Shown: positions 17,162 to 26,020, counted from the stretch's first letter. The stretch: DNA of 64,000 nucleotides from Mycolicibacterium fortuitum subsp. fortuitum (GCF_022179545.1 NZ_AP025518.1:5146001-5210000), one strand, 5' to 3'. Notes: generated from the sequence alone by a model not told the origin. Numbers and translations are program-made.

Positions 17162-17207
17162 CCACGCATTCGTTTCGTCAGACCGTCATTCATCGAATGA
17201 AGTCTTA

Positions 17208-18446
17208 TCAGCCGCGCTGAGCCAGGAATGCCACATCCACGGTTTCACCGGTGCGGACGTCGTCGACCTCGCTCGGAATCACCACGAGGCAGTTCGCCTC
17301 GGCGAGCGTGGCCAGCAAATGGGTCGATGCCCCCGGCGCCCCGCCCAGCGCCTGCACCAGGTACTCGCCGGTGTCCTGGTCACGCATCAACTGTCCGCGC
17401 AGATATCCCGTGCGCCCGGCGACCGAGCTGATCGGTGCCAGCGTGCGGGCCTGTACGACGCGCCGCATGGGCTGACGCTTGCCCAGCGAGAGCCGGATCA
17501 GCGGGCGGACCATCACCTCGAACACGACGAGCGCGCTGACGGGGTTGGCGGGCAGCAGGAACACCGGGACGCGGTCGCGGCCGAGCTGTCCGAAGCCCTG
17601 CACCGAACCGGGGTGCATCGCGATGCGCGACACCTCCATCTCGCCGAGCTCGGAGAGCACGGTGCGCACCGACTCGGCCGCGGCCCCGCCCACCGCCCCG
17701 GCGATCACCACGATCTCATTCCGATTGACTTGGCCCTCAACGGTTTCGCGTAGCTCCCGCGGATCGGTGCTGATGATCCCGACCCGGTTGACCTCCGCGC
17801 CCGCGTCGCGGCCCGCGGCCGCCAGCGCGTAGGAGTTCACGTCGTAGACCTGGCCGGTTCCGGGTGTGCGGGAGACGTCGACGAGCTCGCCGCCCACACA
17901 CATCACCGACAGCCTCGGCCGCGGGTGCACCAGCACGCGGTCTCGTCCGACCGCAGCCAGCAGCCCCACCTGGGCCGGACCGATGATGGTGCCGGCCCGG
18001 ACCGCGACATCTCCGGGTTGCACGTCGTCTCCGGTACGCCGGACGTAGGCGCCCGAACGCACGCTGCGCAGGATCCGGACCCGGTTCTCGCCACCATCGG
18101 TCCACCGCAACGGCAGCACCGCGTCGGCCAACGTCGGCATCGGAGCTCCGGTCTGCACGCGGGCCGCTTGCCGGGGCTGTAACCGGCTCGGAGTTCGAGC
18201 CCCCGCCTCGATCGAGCCCATCACCGGCAGGCTGATCTCACCCGCGCCGTCGCCCACGGACAACACATCGACACTGCGCACCGCGTAGCCGTCGATCGCG
18301 GCCTGATCGAATCCCGGCATGGGCCGTTCGGTCACGACCTCCTCGGCACACATCAGACCCTGTGACTCGGCGATGGCCACTCGCACCGGTCGGGGCGCCA
18401 CCGCGGCAGCCGCTACCCGAGCCTGCTGTTCCTCGACCGAACGCAC
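17208..18446 (-). CDS. moeA1: MoeA-like protein Glp (gephyrin-like), signature residues altered
   Basis: A 412-residue protein with the four-domain MoeA layout: domain I/II (MPGFDQAAIDGYAV), the MPT-binding domain III (RPRLSVMCVGGELVD through the NPVSALV loop) and the C-terminal domain IV. MoeA inserts molybdate into molybdopterin. The usual TGDEL motif reads VGGEL at 184-188, the TGGVSxGDxD loop reads IAGAVGGAAAES at 248-259, and LPGNPVS reads LPANPVS. These departures fit the gephyrin-like protein Glp, which partners GlpR at the divisome, better than a working insertase. A GTG start at 18446 has AGGAAGG upstream. galU, rimJ and glpR flank it. Confidence 0.88.
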   Translation of the reverse strand: MRSVEEQQARVAAAAVAPRPVRVAIAESQGLMCAEEVVTERPMPGFDQAAIDGYAVRSVDVLSVGDGAGEISLPVMGSIEAGARTPSRLQPRQAARVQTGAPMPTLADAVLPLRWTDGGENRVRILRSVRSGAYVRRTGDDVQPGDVAVRAGTIIGPAQVGLLAAVGRDRVLVHPRPRLSVMCVGGELVDVSRTPGTGQVYDVNSYALAAAGRDAGAEVNRVGIISTDPRELRETVEGQVNRNEIVVIAGAVGGAAAESVRTVLSELGEMEVSRIAMHPGSVQGFGQLGRDRVPVFLLPANPVSALVVFEVMVRPLIRLSLGKRQPMRRVVQARTLAPISSVAGRTGYLRGQLMRDQDTGEYLVQALGGAPGASTHLLATLAEANCLVVIPSEVDDVRTGETVDVAFLAQRG

Positions 18447-18511
18447 AACACGCCTTCCTATCTACGGGCCCTGACTACCGGACAACGCGCGGCGTAGGGC
18501 CCGACGCGTTG

Positions 18512-19441
18512 CTAGCCCTCCTGTCCGGACAGACCCAACCGTTCGACCAGCCACCGCCGCAACTCGGGGCCGTAGTCGTCACGTTCCAATGCAAAGTCAA
18601 CCGCAGCCTTCAGGTACCCGCCGGGATTTCCCAGGTCGTGTCGGGCCCCGCGGTGCACGACCACATGCACCGGATGGCCCTCTTCGATCAGCAGCGCGAT
18701 GGCGTCGGTCAGCTGGATCTCTCCGCCCACCCCGCGCGAAACACGACGTAGCGCATCGAAGATCGCCCGGTCCAGCAAGTAGCGGCCGGCCGCGGCGTAC
18801 GGGGACGGCGCGTCCTCGGCCTTGGGTTTTTCCACCATGCCCTTGACCCGCAGCACGTTCGGATTGGCCGCGTCGGGCACGGTCTCGACGTCGAACACGC
18901 CGTAGGCGCTGATCTTGTCTTCGGGCACCTCGATGGCGCACAGCACGGTGCCCCCGCGCTTGGCACGCACCTTCGACATGGTCTCCAGCACGCCCGTAGG
19001 CAGGACCAGATCGTCGGGCAGCAGCACTGCGATCGCGTCCTCGTCGGGCGACAGCGCGCTCTCGACGCAGCCGATGGCATGCCCGAGGCCGAGAGGCTCG
19101 GCCTGCACCACGGATTCGACCTTGATCAGCTCGGGTGCGCGGCGCACCTTTTCCAGCATGGTCTTCTTGCCGCGGGCCTCGAGCGTGCCCTCAAGCACGA
19201 GGTCCTCGACGAAGTGCGCGACGACGCCGTCTTTGCCCTCGGAGGTGATGATGATCAGCCGCTCGGCGCCCGCCTCGGCCGCCTCGGCCGCGACCAGCTC
19301 GATACCGGGGGTGTCGACCACGGGCAGCAGTTCCTTGGGGACCGTCTTGGTCGCCGGCAGGAAGCGCGTACCCAGACCGGCCGCGGGGACCACGGCGGTG
19401 TAGGGAATCGGCACTTCAGGCGCCTTGGGAGAGGTGCTCAT
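18512..19441 (-). CDS. galU: UTP-glucose-1-phosphate uridylyltransferase
   Basis: A 309-residue nucleotidyltransferase that makes UDP-glucose for trehalose, glycolipid and cell-wall sugar synthesis. The N-terminal AAGLGTRFLPATKTVPKE loop binds UTP, and EPLGLGHAIGC, LLPDDLVL and GMVEKP follow as in GalU. Length is normal. The gene starts 27 bp from the divergent folate cyclo-ligase gene and leads the galU-glp-rimJ-glpR series, all on the same strand with gaps below 250 bp. Confidence 0.96.
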   Translation of the reverse strand: MSTSPKAPEVPIPYTAVVPAAGLGTRFLPATKTVPKELLPVVDTPGIELVAAEAAEAGAERLIIITSEGKDGVVAHFVEDLVLEGTLEARGKKTMLEKVRRAPELIKVESVVQAEPLGLGHAIGCVESALSPDEDAIAVLLPDDLVLPTGVLETMSKVRAKRGGTVLCAIEVPEDKISAYGVFDVETVPDAANPNVLRVKGMVEKPKAEDAPSPYAAAGRYLLDRAIFDALRRVSRGVGGEIQLTDAIALLIEEGHPVHVVVHRGARHDLGNPGGYLKAAVDFALERDDYGPELRRWLVERLGLSGQEG

Positions 19442-19468
19442 CGTTCACACACTAACGTCAGTTCTGAA

Positions 19469-20068
19469 ATGGTGGAGGGCGTGACCCCGCCGACCAAGAC
19501 CGAGTTGCGAACCGGCGTTCTACGTGCAAGACGGGCCGTGCTGACGGACCGCCGGGAGCGCGAGGCGCAGGCACTTTGCCACTGGCTGCCCGCGCTTGTC
19601 CGCCCCGGGCAGACGGTGTGTGCCTACGTTCCGGTCGGCTCCGAACCCGGGTCGGAGGCCATGCTGGACAACCTGCTGGAACTCGGTGTGCGCGTACTAC
19701 TTCCGGTTGCCCGCAACGACGCAGACGGGCGCGCACTGCCGATGCAGTGGGGCATCTACGTACCCGGCACGTTGGCGGCCGCCGAGTTCGGCCTGCGTGA
19801 GCCTGCGCCACCGTGGTTGCCCGCCGGATCGGTCGCCGATGCCGAGGTGGTCCTGGTGCCCGCCCTGGCCGTCGACCGCAACGGAAATCGGCTGGGCCGC
19901 GGCGCCGGCTTCTACGACCGCAGCCTGATCTATGCCGCTCCCCACGCGCGGCTGGTTGCGGTGGTGCGGGACGACGAGTTGGTCGATGCGCTGCCCGCCG
20001 ATCCACACGATGTCCGGATGACGCACGCGCTGACGCCGTCGGGCGGAATCGTCACGTTGCGGGGCTGA
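19469..20068 (+). CDS. 5-formyltetrahydrofolate cyclo-ligase
   Basis: About 199 residues. The enzyme converts 5-formyl-THF to 5,10-methenyl-THF with ATP. The family signatures are KTELRTGVLRARR at the N-terminus, the substrate region YVPVGSEPG, and the Gly-rich ATP loop NRLGRGAGFYDR. It is divergent from galU, as Rv0992c is in M. tuberculosis. The start is uncertain: ATG 19469 has no RBS, and GTG 19481 is an alternative 4 codons in. Confidence 0.92.
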   Translation: MVEGVTPPTKTELRTGVLRARRAVLTDRREREAQALCHWLPALVRPGQTVCAYVPVGSEPGSEAMLDNLLELGVRVLLPVARNDADGRALPMQWGIYVPGTLAAAEFGLREPAPPWLPAGSVADAEVVLVPALAVDRNGNRLGRGAGFYDRSLIYAAPHARLVAVVRDDELVDALPADPHDVRMTHALTPSGGIVTLRG

Positions 20069-20086
20069 GCGGTCCAGAATCCTCAG

Positions 20087-21325
20087 GTGGTCGATCCGGT
20101 GAGCGCTGACTTCAGCGTGCGTATGCAGCTGATCGTCGACGTCCTGGCCCAAACCCTGGATCGGGCGGTGCTCTTCGACGACGAGGAGCTGACCCCGATC
20201 ACGCACAGTCGTCAGCTCGGCGAACTCGACGACGTGCGGGTCCACAGCGTGCTGCAACGCGAAACCCGCGCCGAGGTCAAGGCGGCGCTGTTCGAATTCG
20301 GGATCGGCTCGGCGGACTCGGCGCTGTGGATCCCGGCTTTTCCGCAATACAACCTGATGCCGCGGCTCTGTGTGCCGGTGCGATCGGCATCCGAGCGGTT
20401 CGGCTATCTGTGGATCATCGTTCCCGACGGCTCGCTGTCCGAGCATGGCCGGCAGCTGGCCGAGCGGGCGGGTGCCGACCTGCGGGACGTCCTCGACCGC
20501 CGCAACGCGGCACTGCGCGCCGAAGAGTCGGCGCAGCAAGGCCTTCTGATGCGGCTGATCGCTGCCGAGGAGCCCGGTCAGGCCGCAGCGGTGGTCGCCG
20601 AACTGCAGACCAGGGCGATGGCCGAGCCGCATGACGTGGTCCAGGTTTTCCGGTTCCGGCCCGGCGCCGCAGCCAAGGTCGATCCGGTCGACCGGAGCCT
20701 GGCGCTGCGCCTCCGGCTGGCGGCGGCCACCGACCGGACGCGCCGGTGGTACACCCTGGCGGGATCGCCCACCACGATCCTCGCGGTGGCGGGTTCCGCC
20801 GCCGGGTCTGCGACAACCGCCGAGACCGTGGCCCAGGGGGTCCGGGCCAGCTACGGCGCACGACCTCCGATCGGCACCTCGGGCGCGCCGTTGCCGATAA
20901 CGCAAGCAGCGCTTGGGTTTCGCCAGTCCAGCCTGGCCCTGACGCTGGCAGAGATCGGTGCGGGCAGCACCCAGGTCGCGGACTGGTCAGCACTCGGCTC
21001 ATGGCGCACCCTGGCGTTGCTGGGCAAGGCATACGGGCCGGACCGGCTGCACGATCTGGTCCACCCCGGGATCGTCGGCCTGATCGAGCAGCGTCGCGAC
21101 GACCTCCTCCGCACGCTGGAGACCTACCTGGCCAACGGTGGCGACGTGCGGCGCACTTCGGAGGAGCTGTTTCTGCACCGCTCCACGCTGTACTACCGGT
21201 TGGAGAAACTGACCGAGGCCGTCGGCGGCGATCTGAACGACGGTGAGACCCGGTTCGAGCTGATGTTGAGCCTGCGGCTGGCCCGGCTGGCCGGCCTGTA
21301 CCACCCCGATTCGACAGATGTCTGA
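20087..21325 (+). CDS. PucR-family transcriptional regulator
   Basis: A 412-residue regulator beginning 18 nt after the cyclo-ligase gene. The N-terminal 150 residues look like a GAF-type sensor, the middle is a GGDEF-related module, and the C-terminal 60 residues are the PucR HTH (LETYLANGGDVRRTSEELFLHRSTLYYRLEKL region). PucR proteins respond to small molecules in purine, amino-acid or aromatic metabolism. The next gene, a permease 125 bp downstream in the same direction, is the natural candidate target. GTG at 20087 is used; an ATG lies 12 codons on. Confidence 0.88.
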   Translation: MVDPVSADFSVRMQLIVDVLAQTLDRAVLFDDEELTPITHSRQLGELDDVRVHSVLQRETRAEVKAALFEFGIGSADSALWIPAFPQYNLMPRLCVPVRSASERFGYLWIIVPDGSLSEHGRQLAERAGADLRDVLDRRNAALRAEESAQQGLLMRLIAAEEPGQAAAVVAELQTRAMAEPHDVVQVFRFRPGAAAKVDPVDRSLALRLRLAAATDRTRRWYTLAGSPTTILAVAGSAAGSATTAETVAQGVRASYGARPPIGTSGAPLPITQAALGFRQSSLALTLAEIGAGSTQVADWSALGSWRTLALLGKAYGPDRLHDLVHPGIVGLIEQRRDDLLRTLETYLANGGDVRRTSEELFLHRSTLYYRLEKLTEAVGGDLNDGETRFELMLSLRLARLAGLYHPDSTDV

Positions 21326-21410
21326 ACAGACCGGCTGAGTTTCCTACAGTTTCGGCCGTATTTCGGCTCCATCCAGCGGGCGGCGGGCATAGCGTTTCCT
21401 TCTGGCCGCT

Positions 21411-21426
21411 TGTGACCTGAGTCACA
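21411..21426. promoter_or_regulatory. CRP-type palindrome before permease
   Basis: TGTGA-CCTGAG-TCACA matches the TGTGA-N6-TCACA consensus used by mycobacterial CRP (Rv3676). It ends 24 nt before the permease start codon, so it may overlap the promoter core and act negatively. A second perfect site occurs at 27899. Confidence 0.7.
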
Positions 21427-21450
21427 CATCACGGAGGAGTCGGTACGCAG

Positions 21451-23295
21451 ATGGGTGAAGCACCCGCTTTGAAGAAGGCACTCAGTCAGCGGCAGTTGAC
21501 GATGATCGCCATCGGCGGCGTGATCGGCGCCGGCCTGTTCGTCGGATCCGGAGTAGTGATCGGCGCCACCGGGCCCGGCTCATTCATCACCTACGCGCTG
21601 GCCGGTGTCCTGGTCATCATGGTGATGCGGATGCTGGCCGAGATGGCGGTGGCCAATCCGTCGACCGGCTCGTTCGCCGATTACGCCCGCAACTCGCTGG
21701 GCAACTGGGCGGGATTCTCCGTCGGCTGGCTGTACTGGTACTTCTGGGTGATCGTCGTCGGCTTCGAAGCCATTGCGGGCGCGAAGATCATCCAGTTCTG
21801 GGTGGACGTGCCGGTCTGGTTGACCGCACTGCTCCTGTTGATCGCGATGACGGCCACCAACCTGTTCTCGGTGTCGTCCTTCGGTGAGTTCGAATACTGG
21901 TTCGCCGGCATCAAGGTCGCGGCGATCCTGGCGTTCATCGGCCTGGGCCTTCTGTTCGTCTTCGGACTCTGGCCCGACAAGGACATGGACTTCTCCAATC
22001 TGACCTCGCACGGCGGGTTCTTCCCGATGGGCGCTACCGCCGTCACCGTCGGCGTGGTGACGGTGATCTTCTCGATGGTCGGCGCGGAGATCGCCACCAT
22101 CGCCGCCGCGGAGTCGGCGGATCCCGAGCGGGCCGTCGCCAAGGCCGCCAACTCGGTGATCATGCGTATCGCGATCTTCTTCGTGGGCTCGGCATTCCTG
22201 ATCACGACGATCCTGCCGTGGGATCACTTCAAGAAGGACGCCGCGGGCAATGTCGCCTCGCCGTTCGTCTCGGTGTTCACCGAGATGGGCATCCCGTACG
22301 CCGACCACATCATGAATGCGGTGGTGCTCACCGCGGTGCTGAGCTGCCTGAACTCCGGGATGTACACCGCGTCGCGCATGCTGTTCGTGCTGGCCGCCCG
22401 TCGTGAGGCGCCGCCACAGTTGGTCGCGGTGACCCGGCGCGGCGTTCCGGCCCCGGCGATCCTGACCTCCTCGGTCATCGGCTTCCTCTGCGTCATCGCC
22501 GCAGCGTTCTGGCCGGACACCATCTTCGCGTTCCTGCTGAATTCCAGCGGCGCAGTGATCCTGTTCGTCTACCTGCTGATCTGCATCTCGCAGATCGTGC
22601 TGCGCTACCGCACCTCACCGGACCAGCTCAAGGTGAAGATGTGGCTGTTCCCGGTGCTCTCGATGCTCACGGCCGCGGCCATCTTCGGAATCTTGATCCA
22701 GATGTACGTGCAGGGCGGCGAGAACCGGAAGGCCCTGACGCTGAGCGTGGCGTCGTGGGTGGTGGTGATCCTGCTGTTCCTGGCCAACCGCTGGTTCATC
22801 GGGCACCGACCCGAGGTGGCGGGAGTGGCCCCGGCCGGGGCTACCCACCCGCACCGCGTGTTGGTGCTGGCCAACGAGACCGTCGAGTCCAATGAACTGC
22901 TCGACGAGTTGCGACGCATCGGCGCCGACCGCGATGCCGTCTACCAGGTGGTGGTGCCGGCCAGTCCCATCGACACCGGGGTGGCTGCCACCCACGGGCC
23001 GCTCGACATCTCCGAAGCCACCACCCGTGCCGCTCAGCGCCGCCTCGACCAGACGCTGAACACGCTGCGCTCCGAACAACTACAGGCTGACGGCGAGTTG
23101 GGCGACTATCGACCGCTGCGCGCCCTGGCCCGCGCCGTCGAGGCGTTCCGGCCCGACCAGATCGTGATTTCGACTCTGCCGCCGGAGGATTCGGTGTGGC
23201 ATCGTTTCGACGTCGTCGACCGGGCCCGCGCCGACTACCAGATCCCGGTGACCCATGTGGTGTCGCGGGCTCGCACCCAGGAGCACGCGTCGTGA
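21451..23295 (+). CDS. APC-family amino-acid permease with C-terminal Usp-like domain
   Basis: A 614-residue membrane protein. Residues about 10-450 hold roughly 12 membrane helices of the amino acid-polyamine-organocation superfamily, with the GabP/AnsP-like opening LTMIAIGGVIGAGLFVGSG. Family members import amino acids or GABA by proton symport. Residues about 465-610 are a soluble domain (HRVLVLANETVESNELLDEL, then ADYQIPVTHVVSRA) resembling a universal-stress-protein or nucleotide-binding fold, absent from short GabP-type permeases. A good RBS (GGAGGAG) precedes the ATG. Its stop overlaps the GTG of the UspA gene by 4 nt, so the two are coupled. Confidence 0.9.
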   Translation: MGEAPALKKALSQRQLTMIAIGGVIGAGLFVGSGVVIGATGPGSFITYALAGVLVIMVMRMLAEMAVANPSTGSFADYARNSLGNWAGFSVGWLYWYFWVIVVGFEAIAGAKIIQFWVDVPVWLTALLLLIAMTATNLFSVSSFGEFEYWFAGIKVAAILAFIGLGLLFVFGLWPDKDMDFSNLTSHGGFFPMGATAVTVGVVTVIFSMVGAEIATIAAAESADPERAVAKAANSVIMRIAIFFVGSAFLITTILPWDHFKKDAAGNVASPFVSVFTEMGIPYADHIMNAVVLTAVLSCLNSGMYTASRMLFVLAARREAPPQLVAVTRRGVPAPAILTSSVIGFLCVIAAAFWPDTIFAFLLNSSGAVILFVYLLICISQIVLRYRTSPDQLKVKMWLFPVLSMLTAAAIFGILIQMYVQGGENRKALTLSVASWVVVILLFLANRWFIGHRPEVAGVAPAGATHPHRVLVLANETVESNELLDELRRIGADRDAVYQVVVPASPIDTGVAATHGPLDISEATTRAAQRRLDQTLNTLRSEQLQADGELGDYRPLRALARAVEAFRPDQIVISTLPPEDSVWHRFDVVDRARADYQIPVTHVVSRARTQEHAS

Positions 23296-24179
23296 CCATC
23301 CTCGCTGCGTTCAGCGCGAGCCGGCACAGCAGTGCCCCACTGAACCTGGCAATCCAGATTGCGCGCACCACGGGCGAGCAGGTGATCGCCGCGGCCGTGG
23401 TGGAACGGTCGTGGGCCACCCGCGACGACATGGTCGAGGGCGAGTATCTGGCCTACGTTCGTGGGCAGGCCACCCAGGCGCTGCAGCGCGCGGTCGCCGT
23501 CCTGCCCGTCGACCTTGACGTCACGCCGATGGTGCATGAATCCACCTCGACCCCAACGGGTCTGATCGAGCTTGCCGACGCTCACCGGGCGACCATGGTG
23601 TGCGTCGGCTCGTCCTCGTCGGGCATGCTCGGCCGCGTCGCGCTGGGCAGTGTGACCGAACGTCTGGTGCACACCGCCCGCGTGCCGGTGGCTTTCGCGC
23701 CGCGTGGATATGCCCAGAACGACGGACGCATCACCCGGCTCACCGCGGCCTACGGCGGGGAGGCCGACGTCAACGGACTCATCCCGGCTACCGCCGAGTT
23801 GGCGGCGTCATGGTCGGCCAAGCTGCGCATCGTCTCGTTCACGGTCCGCAACACCGCGGCGTTCGCCGGAACCATCGAGACGTCGGCCGAGGAGTTGGTG
23901 GTGCAGCAGTGGTCACGACGAACCATCGCCGAGATCACCAAGCAGCTCAAGGCCATTCGTGACCGGATGGCCGTCCCCGACGTCGACGTGGTGGTAGGTG
24001 CCGGCCACGATTGGAACGCCGCGGTGCAGAGCATCGGCTGGGACACCGGAGACATGCTGGTGCTCGGCTCGGGTGCGGCCGCCCCGAGTGCCCAGGTGTT
24101 CCTCGGCTCGGCGGCCGGCAAGATCCTGCGCCGCTCGCCGGTGCCGGTGATGATCGCGCCGAGCTACCGGCGCGGCTAG
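23292..24179 (+). CDS. Tandem-domain universal stress protein
   Basis: A 295-residue protein with two UspA-like domains (about 1-140 and 150-295). Each ends in a GSxxxxxxxxxGSvtxxl-type ATP-binding block: GSSSSGMLGRVALGSVTERL, and LGSGAAAPSAQVFLGSAAGKIL, followed by a PVPV motif. The blocks imply nucleotide binding. GTG at 23292 overlaps the permease stop (GTGA), which suggests that the protein works with the transporter, perhaps sensing nucleotides to adjust uptake. The end overlaps the convergent nuclease gene by 4 nt. Confidence 0.9.
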   Translation: MTILAAFSASRHSSAPLNLAIQIARTTGEQVIAAAVVERSWATRDDMVEGEYLAYVRGQATQALQRAVAVLPVDLDVTPMVHESTSTPTGLIELADAHRATMVCVGSSSSGMLGRVALGSVTERLVHTARVPVAFAPRGYAQNDGRITRLTAAYGGEADVNGLIPATAELAASWSAKLRIVSFTVRNTAAFAGTIETSAEELVVQQWSRRTIAEITKQLKAIRDRMAVPDVDVVVGAGHDWNAAVQSIGWDTGDMLVLGSGAAAPSAQVFLGSAAGKILRRSPVPVMIAPSYRRG

Positions 24180-24907
24180 CAGTTGTCGAGCACCGCCGTC
24201 ATCGCCTGCTTCTCTTTGGCCGAGACCCACAGCCCATAGGCGGCTTTCACCTCGACCTGACGGGCCACGAACTCACAGCGGAACACCGCATTGGGTGGCA
24301 GCCATCCTGCCGCGTCGCGGAACGCCTTGTCGAAGTTGGGTTGTGCGGCGACCGCGATCAGATTGCGCGGATCGTTGGCGAAGTCTTTGCGGCGCTGCGG
24401 GTCCCAGGTCCGCGCGCCCTTGTACCAGGCGTCCGACAGGGACACGAGGTGGTCGATTTGCACGGTGCCGGACGTGTCGGGCCCGCGGGTGAAGGCAATC
24501 TCGACGCCGGTGTACGGATCGTGCAGCACGCCGGTGGCGGCGTAGCACGTGCCGGGACGCACGGTCAGTTGCGCCAGGTCGCGGCGCAGGATGTCGTCGC
24601 GGGTGTTGCAGCCGTTGTGGCCGAACTCGACGTTGACGTCGTCGCTCCAGGCCTCGCCGAAGCGGTAGCGGGCGTAGTCGGTGTGGCGGTCCCAGCCTTT
24701 GACCGGCAACCCGGCCAGGAGCATGCGGGCCCGGTCGTAGCCGGCGGACTGGGCCGCAGGCGGGGCCGGTTCCTCGATGGGGTGGGCCTCCCGCATGTGG
24801 GCCAGCCCGAGCACCGCCAGCATGACCAGGATTACCGCCACCACGAGCAGGGCCGCTAATCTTCCGGTGCGCCGGCGCCGGCGGCCCGCGGGAATGACAT
24901 GGCCCAC
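24176..24907 (-). CDS. Exported HNH-family (DUF1524) nuclease
   Basis: A 243-residue protein with an Arg-rich start and one hydrophobic segment (LAALLVVAVILVMLAVLGLA), so it is exported or anchored outside. The C-terminal half has the DUF1524 HNH-type core: QIDHLVSLSDAW, followed by NDPRNLIAVAAQPNFDK. The His in DHLV and the Asn-rich second motif are the expected metal and catalytic residues. Cys residues (GCNTRD, GTCYAA, RCEF, DNC) could form disulphides outside the cell. Related proteins are common in actinobacteria, and their role is probably nucleotide scavenging. It diverges from ruc across the CIRCE element. Confidence 0.88.
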   Translation of the reverse strand: MGHVIPAGRRRRRTGRLAALLVVAVILVMLAVLGLAHMREAHPIEEPAPPAAQSAGYDRARMLLAGLPVKGWDRHTDYARYRFGEAWSDDVNVEFGHNGCNTRDDILRRDLAQLTVRPGTCYAATGVLHDPYTGVEIAFTRGPDTSGTVQIDHLVSLSDAWYKGARTWDPQRRKDFANDPRNLIAVAAQPNFDKAFRDAAGWLPPNAVFRCEFVARQVEVKAAYGLWVSAKEKQAMTAVLDNC

Positions 24908-24916
24908 GTAGCAGTT

Positions 24917-24943
24917 CTAGCACTTGAGCCGGTAGAGTGCTAA
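24917..24943. promoter_or_regulatory. CIRCE element (HrcA operator)
   Basis: CTAGCACTT, a 9-bp spacer, then GAGTGCTAA: on the minus strand the first arm reads TTAGCACTC exactly as the CIRCE consensus, and the other arm differs in two bases. It lies 27 nt before the GTG of ruc. HrcA control of Rv0991c and Rv0990c in M. tuberculosis is known, so heat-induced expression is expected. Confidence 0.92.
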
Positions 24944-24970
24944 CAAGTTTGACCAACTCGGAGGGTTTTC

Positions 24971-25291
24971 GTGCCTACCTATTCCTACGCGTGCACTGAG
25001 TGCGGCAATCGGTTCGACGCGGTGCAGGCCTTCAGCGACGATGCGTTGACCAGCTGCCCCAAGTGCTCCGGCAAGCTGCGCAAGCTCTTTGGCTCGGTGG
25101 GCGTGGTGTTCAAGGGCAGCGGTTTCTACCGCACCGACAACCGCGAATCGGGCAAGAGCTCGTCCAACGGCTCGCCCGCCAAGAGCTCGGAGAGCACGTC
25201 GTCGGACTCGACCTCGTCATCGAGCGCTTCGTCGTCGTCGAGTTCGTCGAGCAGCTCGAGCGCCGCCCCGGCCGCGGCTGCATCCAGCTAG
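24971..25291 (+). CDS. ruc: Redox-regulated chaperone Ruc (FmdB-type zinc ribbon)
   Basis: A 106-residue protein. Residues 1-40 form an FmdB-type zinc ribbon with two CxxC pairs (CTEC near 8-11, CPKC near 29-32). From about 55 the protein is a low-complexity Ser/Ala tail with runs of Ser. This is the layout of Rv0991c (Ruc), reported as a chaperone that is activated when its cysteines are oxidised and works with the Hsp70 system. GTG start with GGAGGG 7 nt upstream. A CIRCE element before it predicts HrcA heat-shock control. The SAF-domain gene follows 69 nt later. Confidence 0.93.
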   Translation: MPTYSYACTECGNRFDAVQAFSDDALTSCPKCSGKLRKLFGSVGVVFKGSGFYRTDNRESGKSSSNGSPAKSSESTSSDSTSSSSASSSSSSSSSSSAAPAAAASS

Positions 25292-25360
25292 CCCCCGAGT
25301 TATCCACAGGGCGACGAATACGTCGTTCCCACGCGGCCGGCGTGCGCCTACCGTGGCGCC

Positions 25361-26020
25361 ATGGCCGAATCCCTCAACCCGCCACTGTGGCGCCGGCTGA
25401 CTGCTTCCCGGCCTGACTGGACCCGAACCGTAGCCGCGCGCCGCGCTGCCGCCGCCGGATTGGTAGTCCTGGCGGCCGTTGCCGCTCTGCGTTCGGACCC
25501 CCATGGCGACTACACCGAGATCGCGGTCGCCGCCCATGACCTGTCCCCCGGCGTCGCGTTGACGGCCGCCGATATCAAGCTGGAGCGGCACAGCACGGCC
25601 ACGCTGCCCGACGGCGCCCAGCGTGACGTGGCACCGGTGATCGGTGCGACGCTGACCGCCCCGGCCCGTCGCGGCGAGGTCATCACCGACGTCCGGCTGC
25701 TCGGTTCACGCCTGGCCGAAACGGCGGCGGGCCCGGACGCCCGCATCGTGCCGGTGAAACTCACCGATACCGCCCTGGTGGATCTGATCCGCCCCGGCGA
25801 TGTGGTCGACGTGCTGACGGTGTTTGCCGACCAGGACGACAAGGAACCAGCCCGGCCCGTCGTAGTGGCGTCTGGGGCTGTGGTGGTGCTGGTTTCAGAG
25901 AAGGTTCATGGGGCCGGCGTGGGCAGTGAGCGTGTGGTTCTGGTGGCCCTCCCGGCCCGTTCGGCCAATGAAGTCGCGGCTATCAGCCTGGTGCAGGCCG
26001 TCACGCTGACCATCCATTGA
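25361..26020 (+). CDS. SAF-domain (CpaB/RcpC-like) membrane-anchored protein
   Basis: A 219-residue protein with one N-terminal membrane helix near 28-44 (AAAAGLVVLAAVAAL) and an outside SAF-like domain (EIAVAAHDLSPGVALTAADIKLER, then GATLTAPARRGEVITDVRL). A second segment (VPVKLTDTALVDLIRPGDVVDVLTV) matches the RcpC/CpaB region of Flp pilus assembly. No pilus genes are near. It is the homologue, by position, of Rv0990c, part of the HrcA heat-shock unit with ruc. The function is unknown. Confidence 0.82.
   Translation: MAESLNPPLWRRLTASRPDWTRTVAARRAAAAGLVVLAAVAALRSDPHGDYTEIAVAAHDLSPGVALTAADIKLERHSTATLPDGAQRDVAPVIGATLTAPARRGEVITDVRLLGSRLAETAAGPDARIVPVKLTDTALVDLIRPGDVVDVLTVFADQDDKEPARPVVVASGAVVVLVSEKVHGAGVGSERVVLVALPARSANEVAAISLVQAVTLTIH

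Noticed and set aside
19079..19468. A long N-terminal extension of the cyclo-ligase frame
   Set aside because: It lies opposite galU and has no family similarity; conserved sequence begins after 19469.
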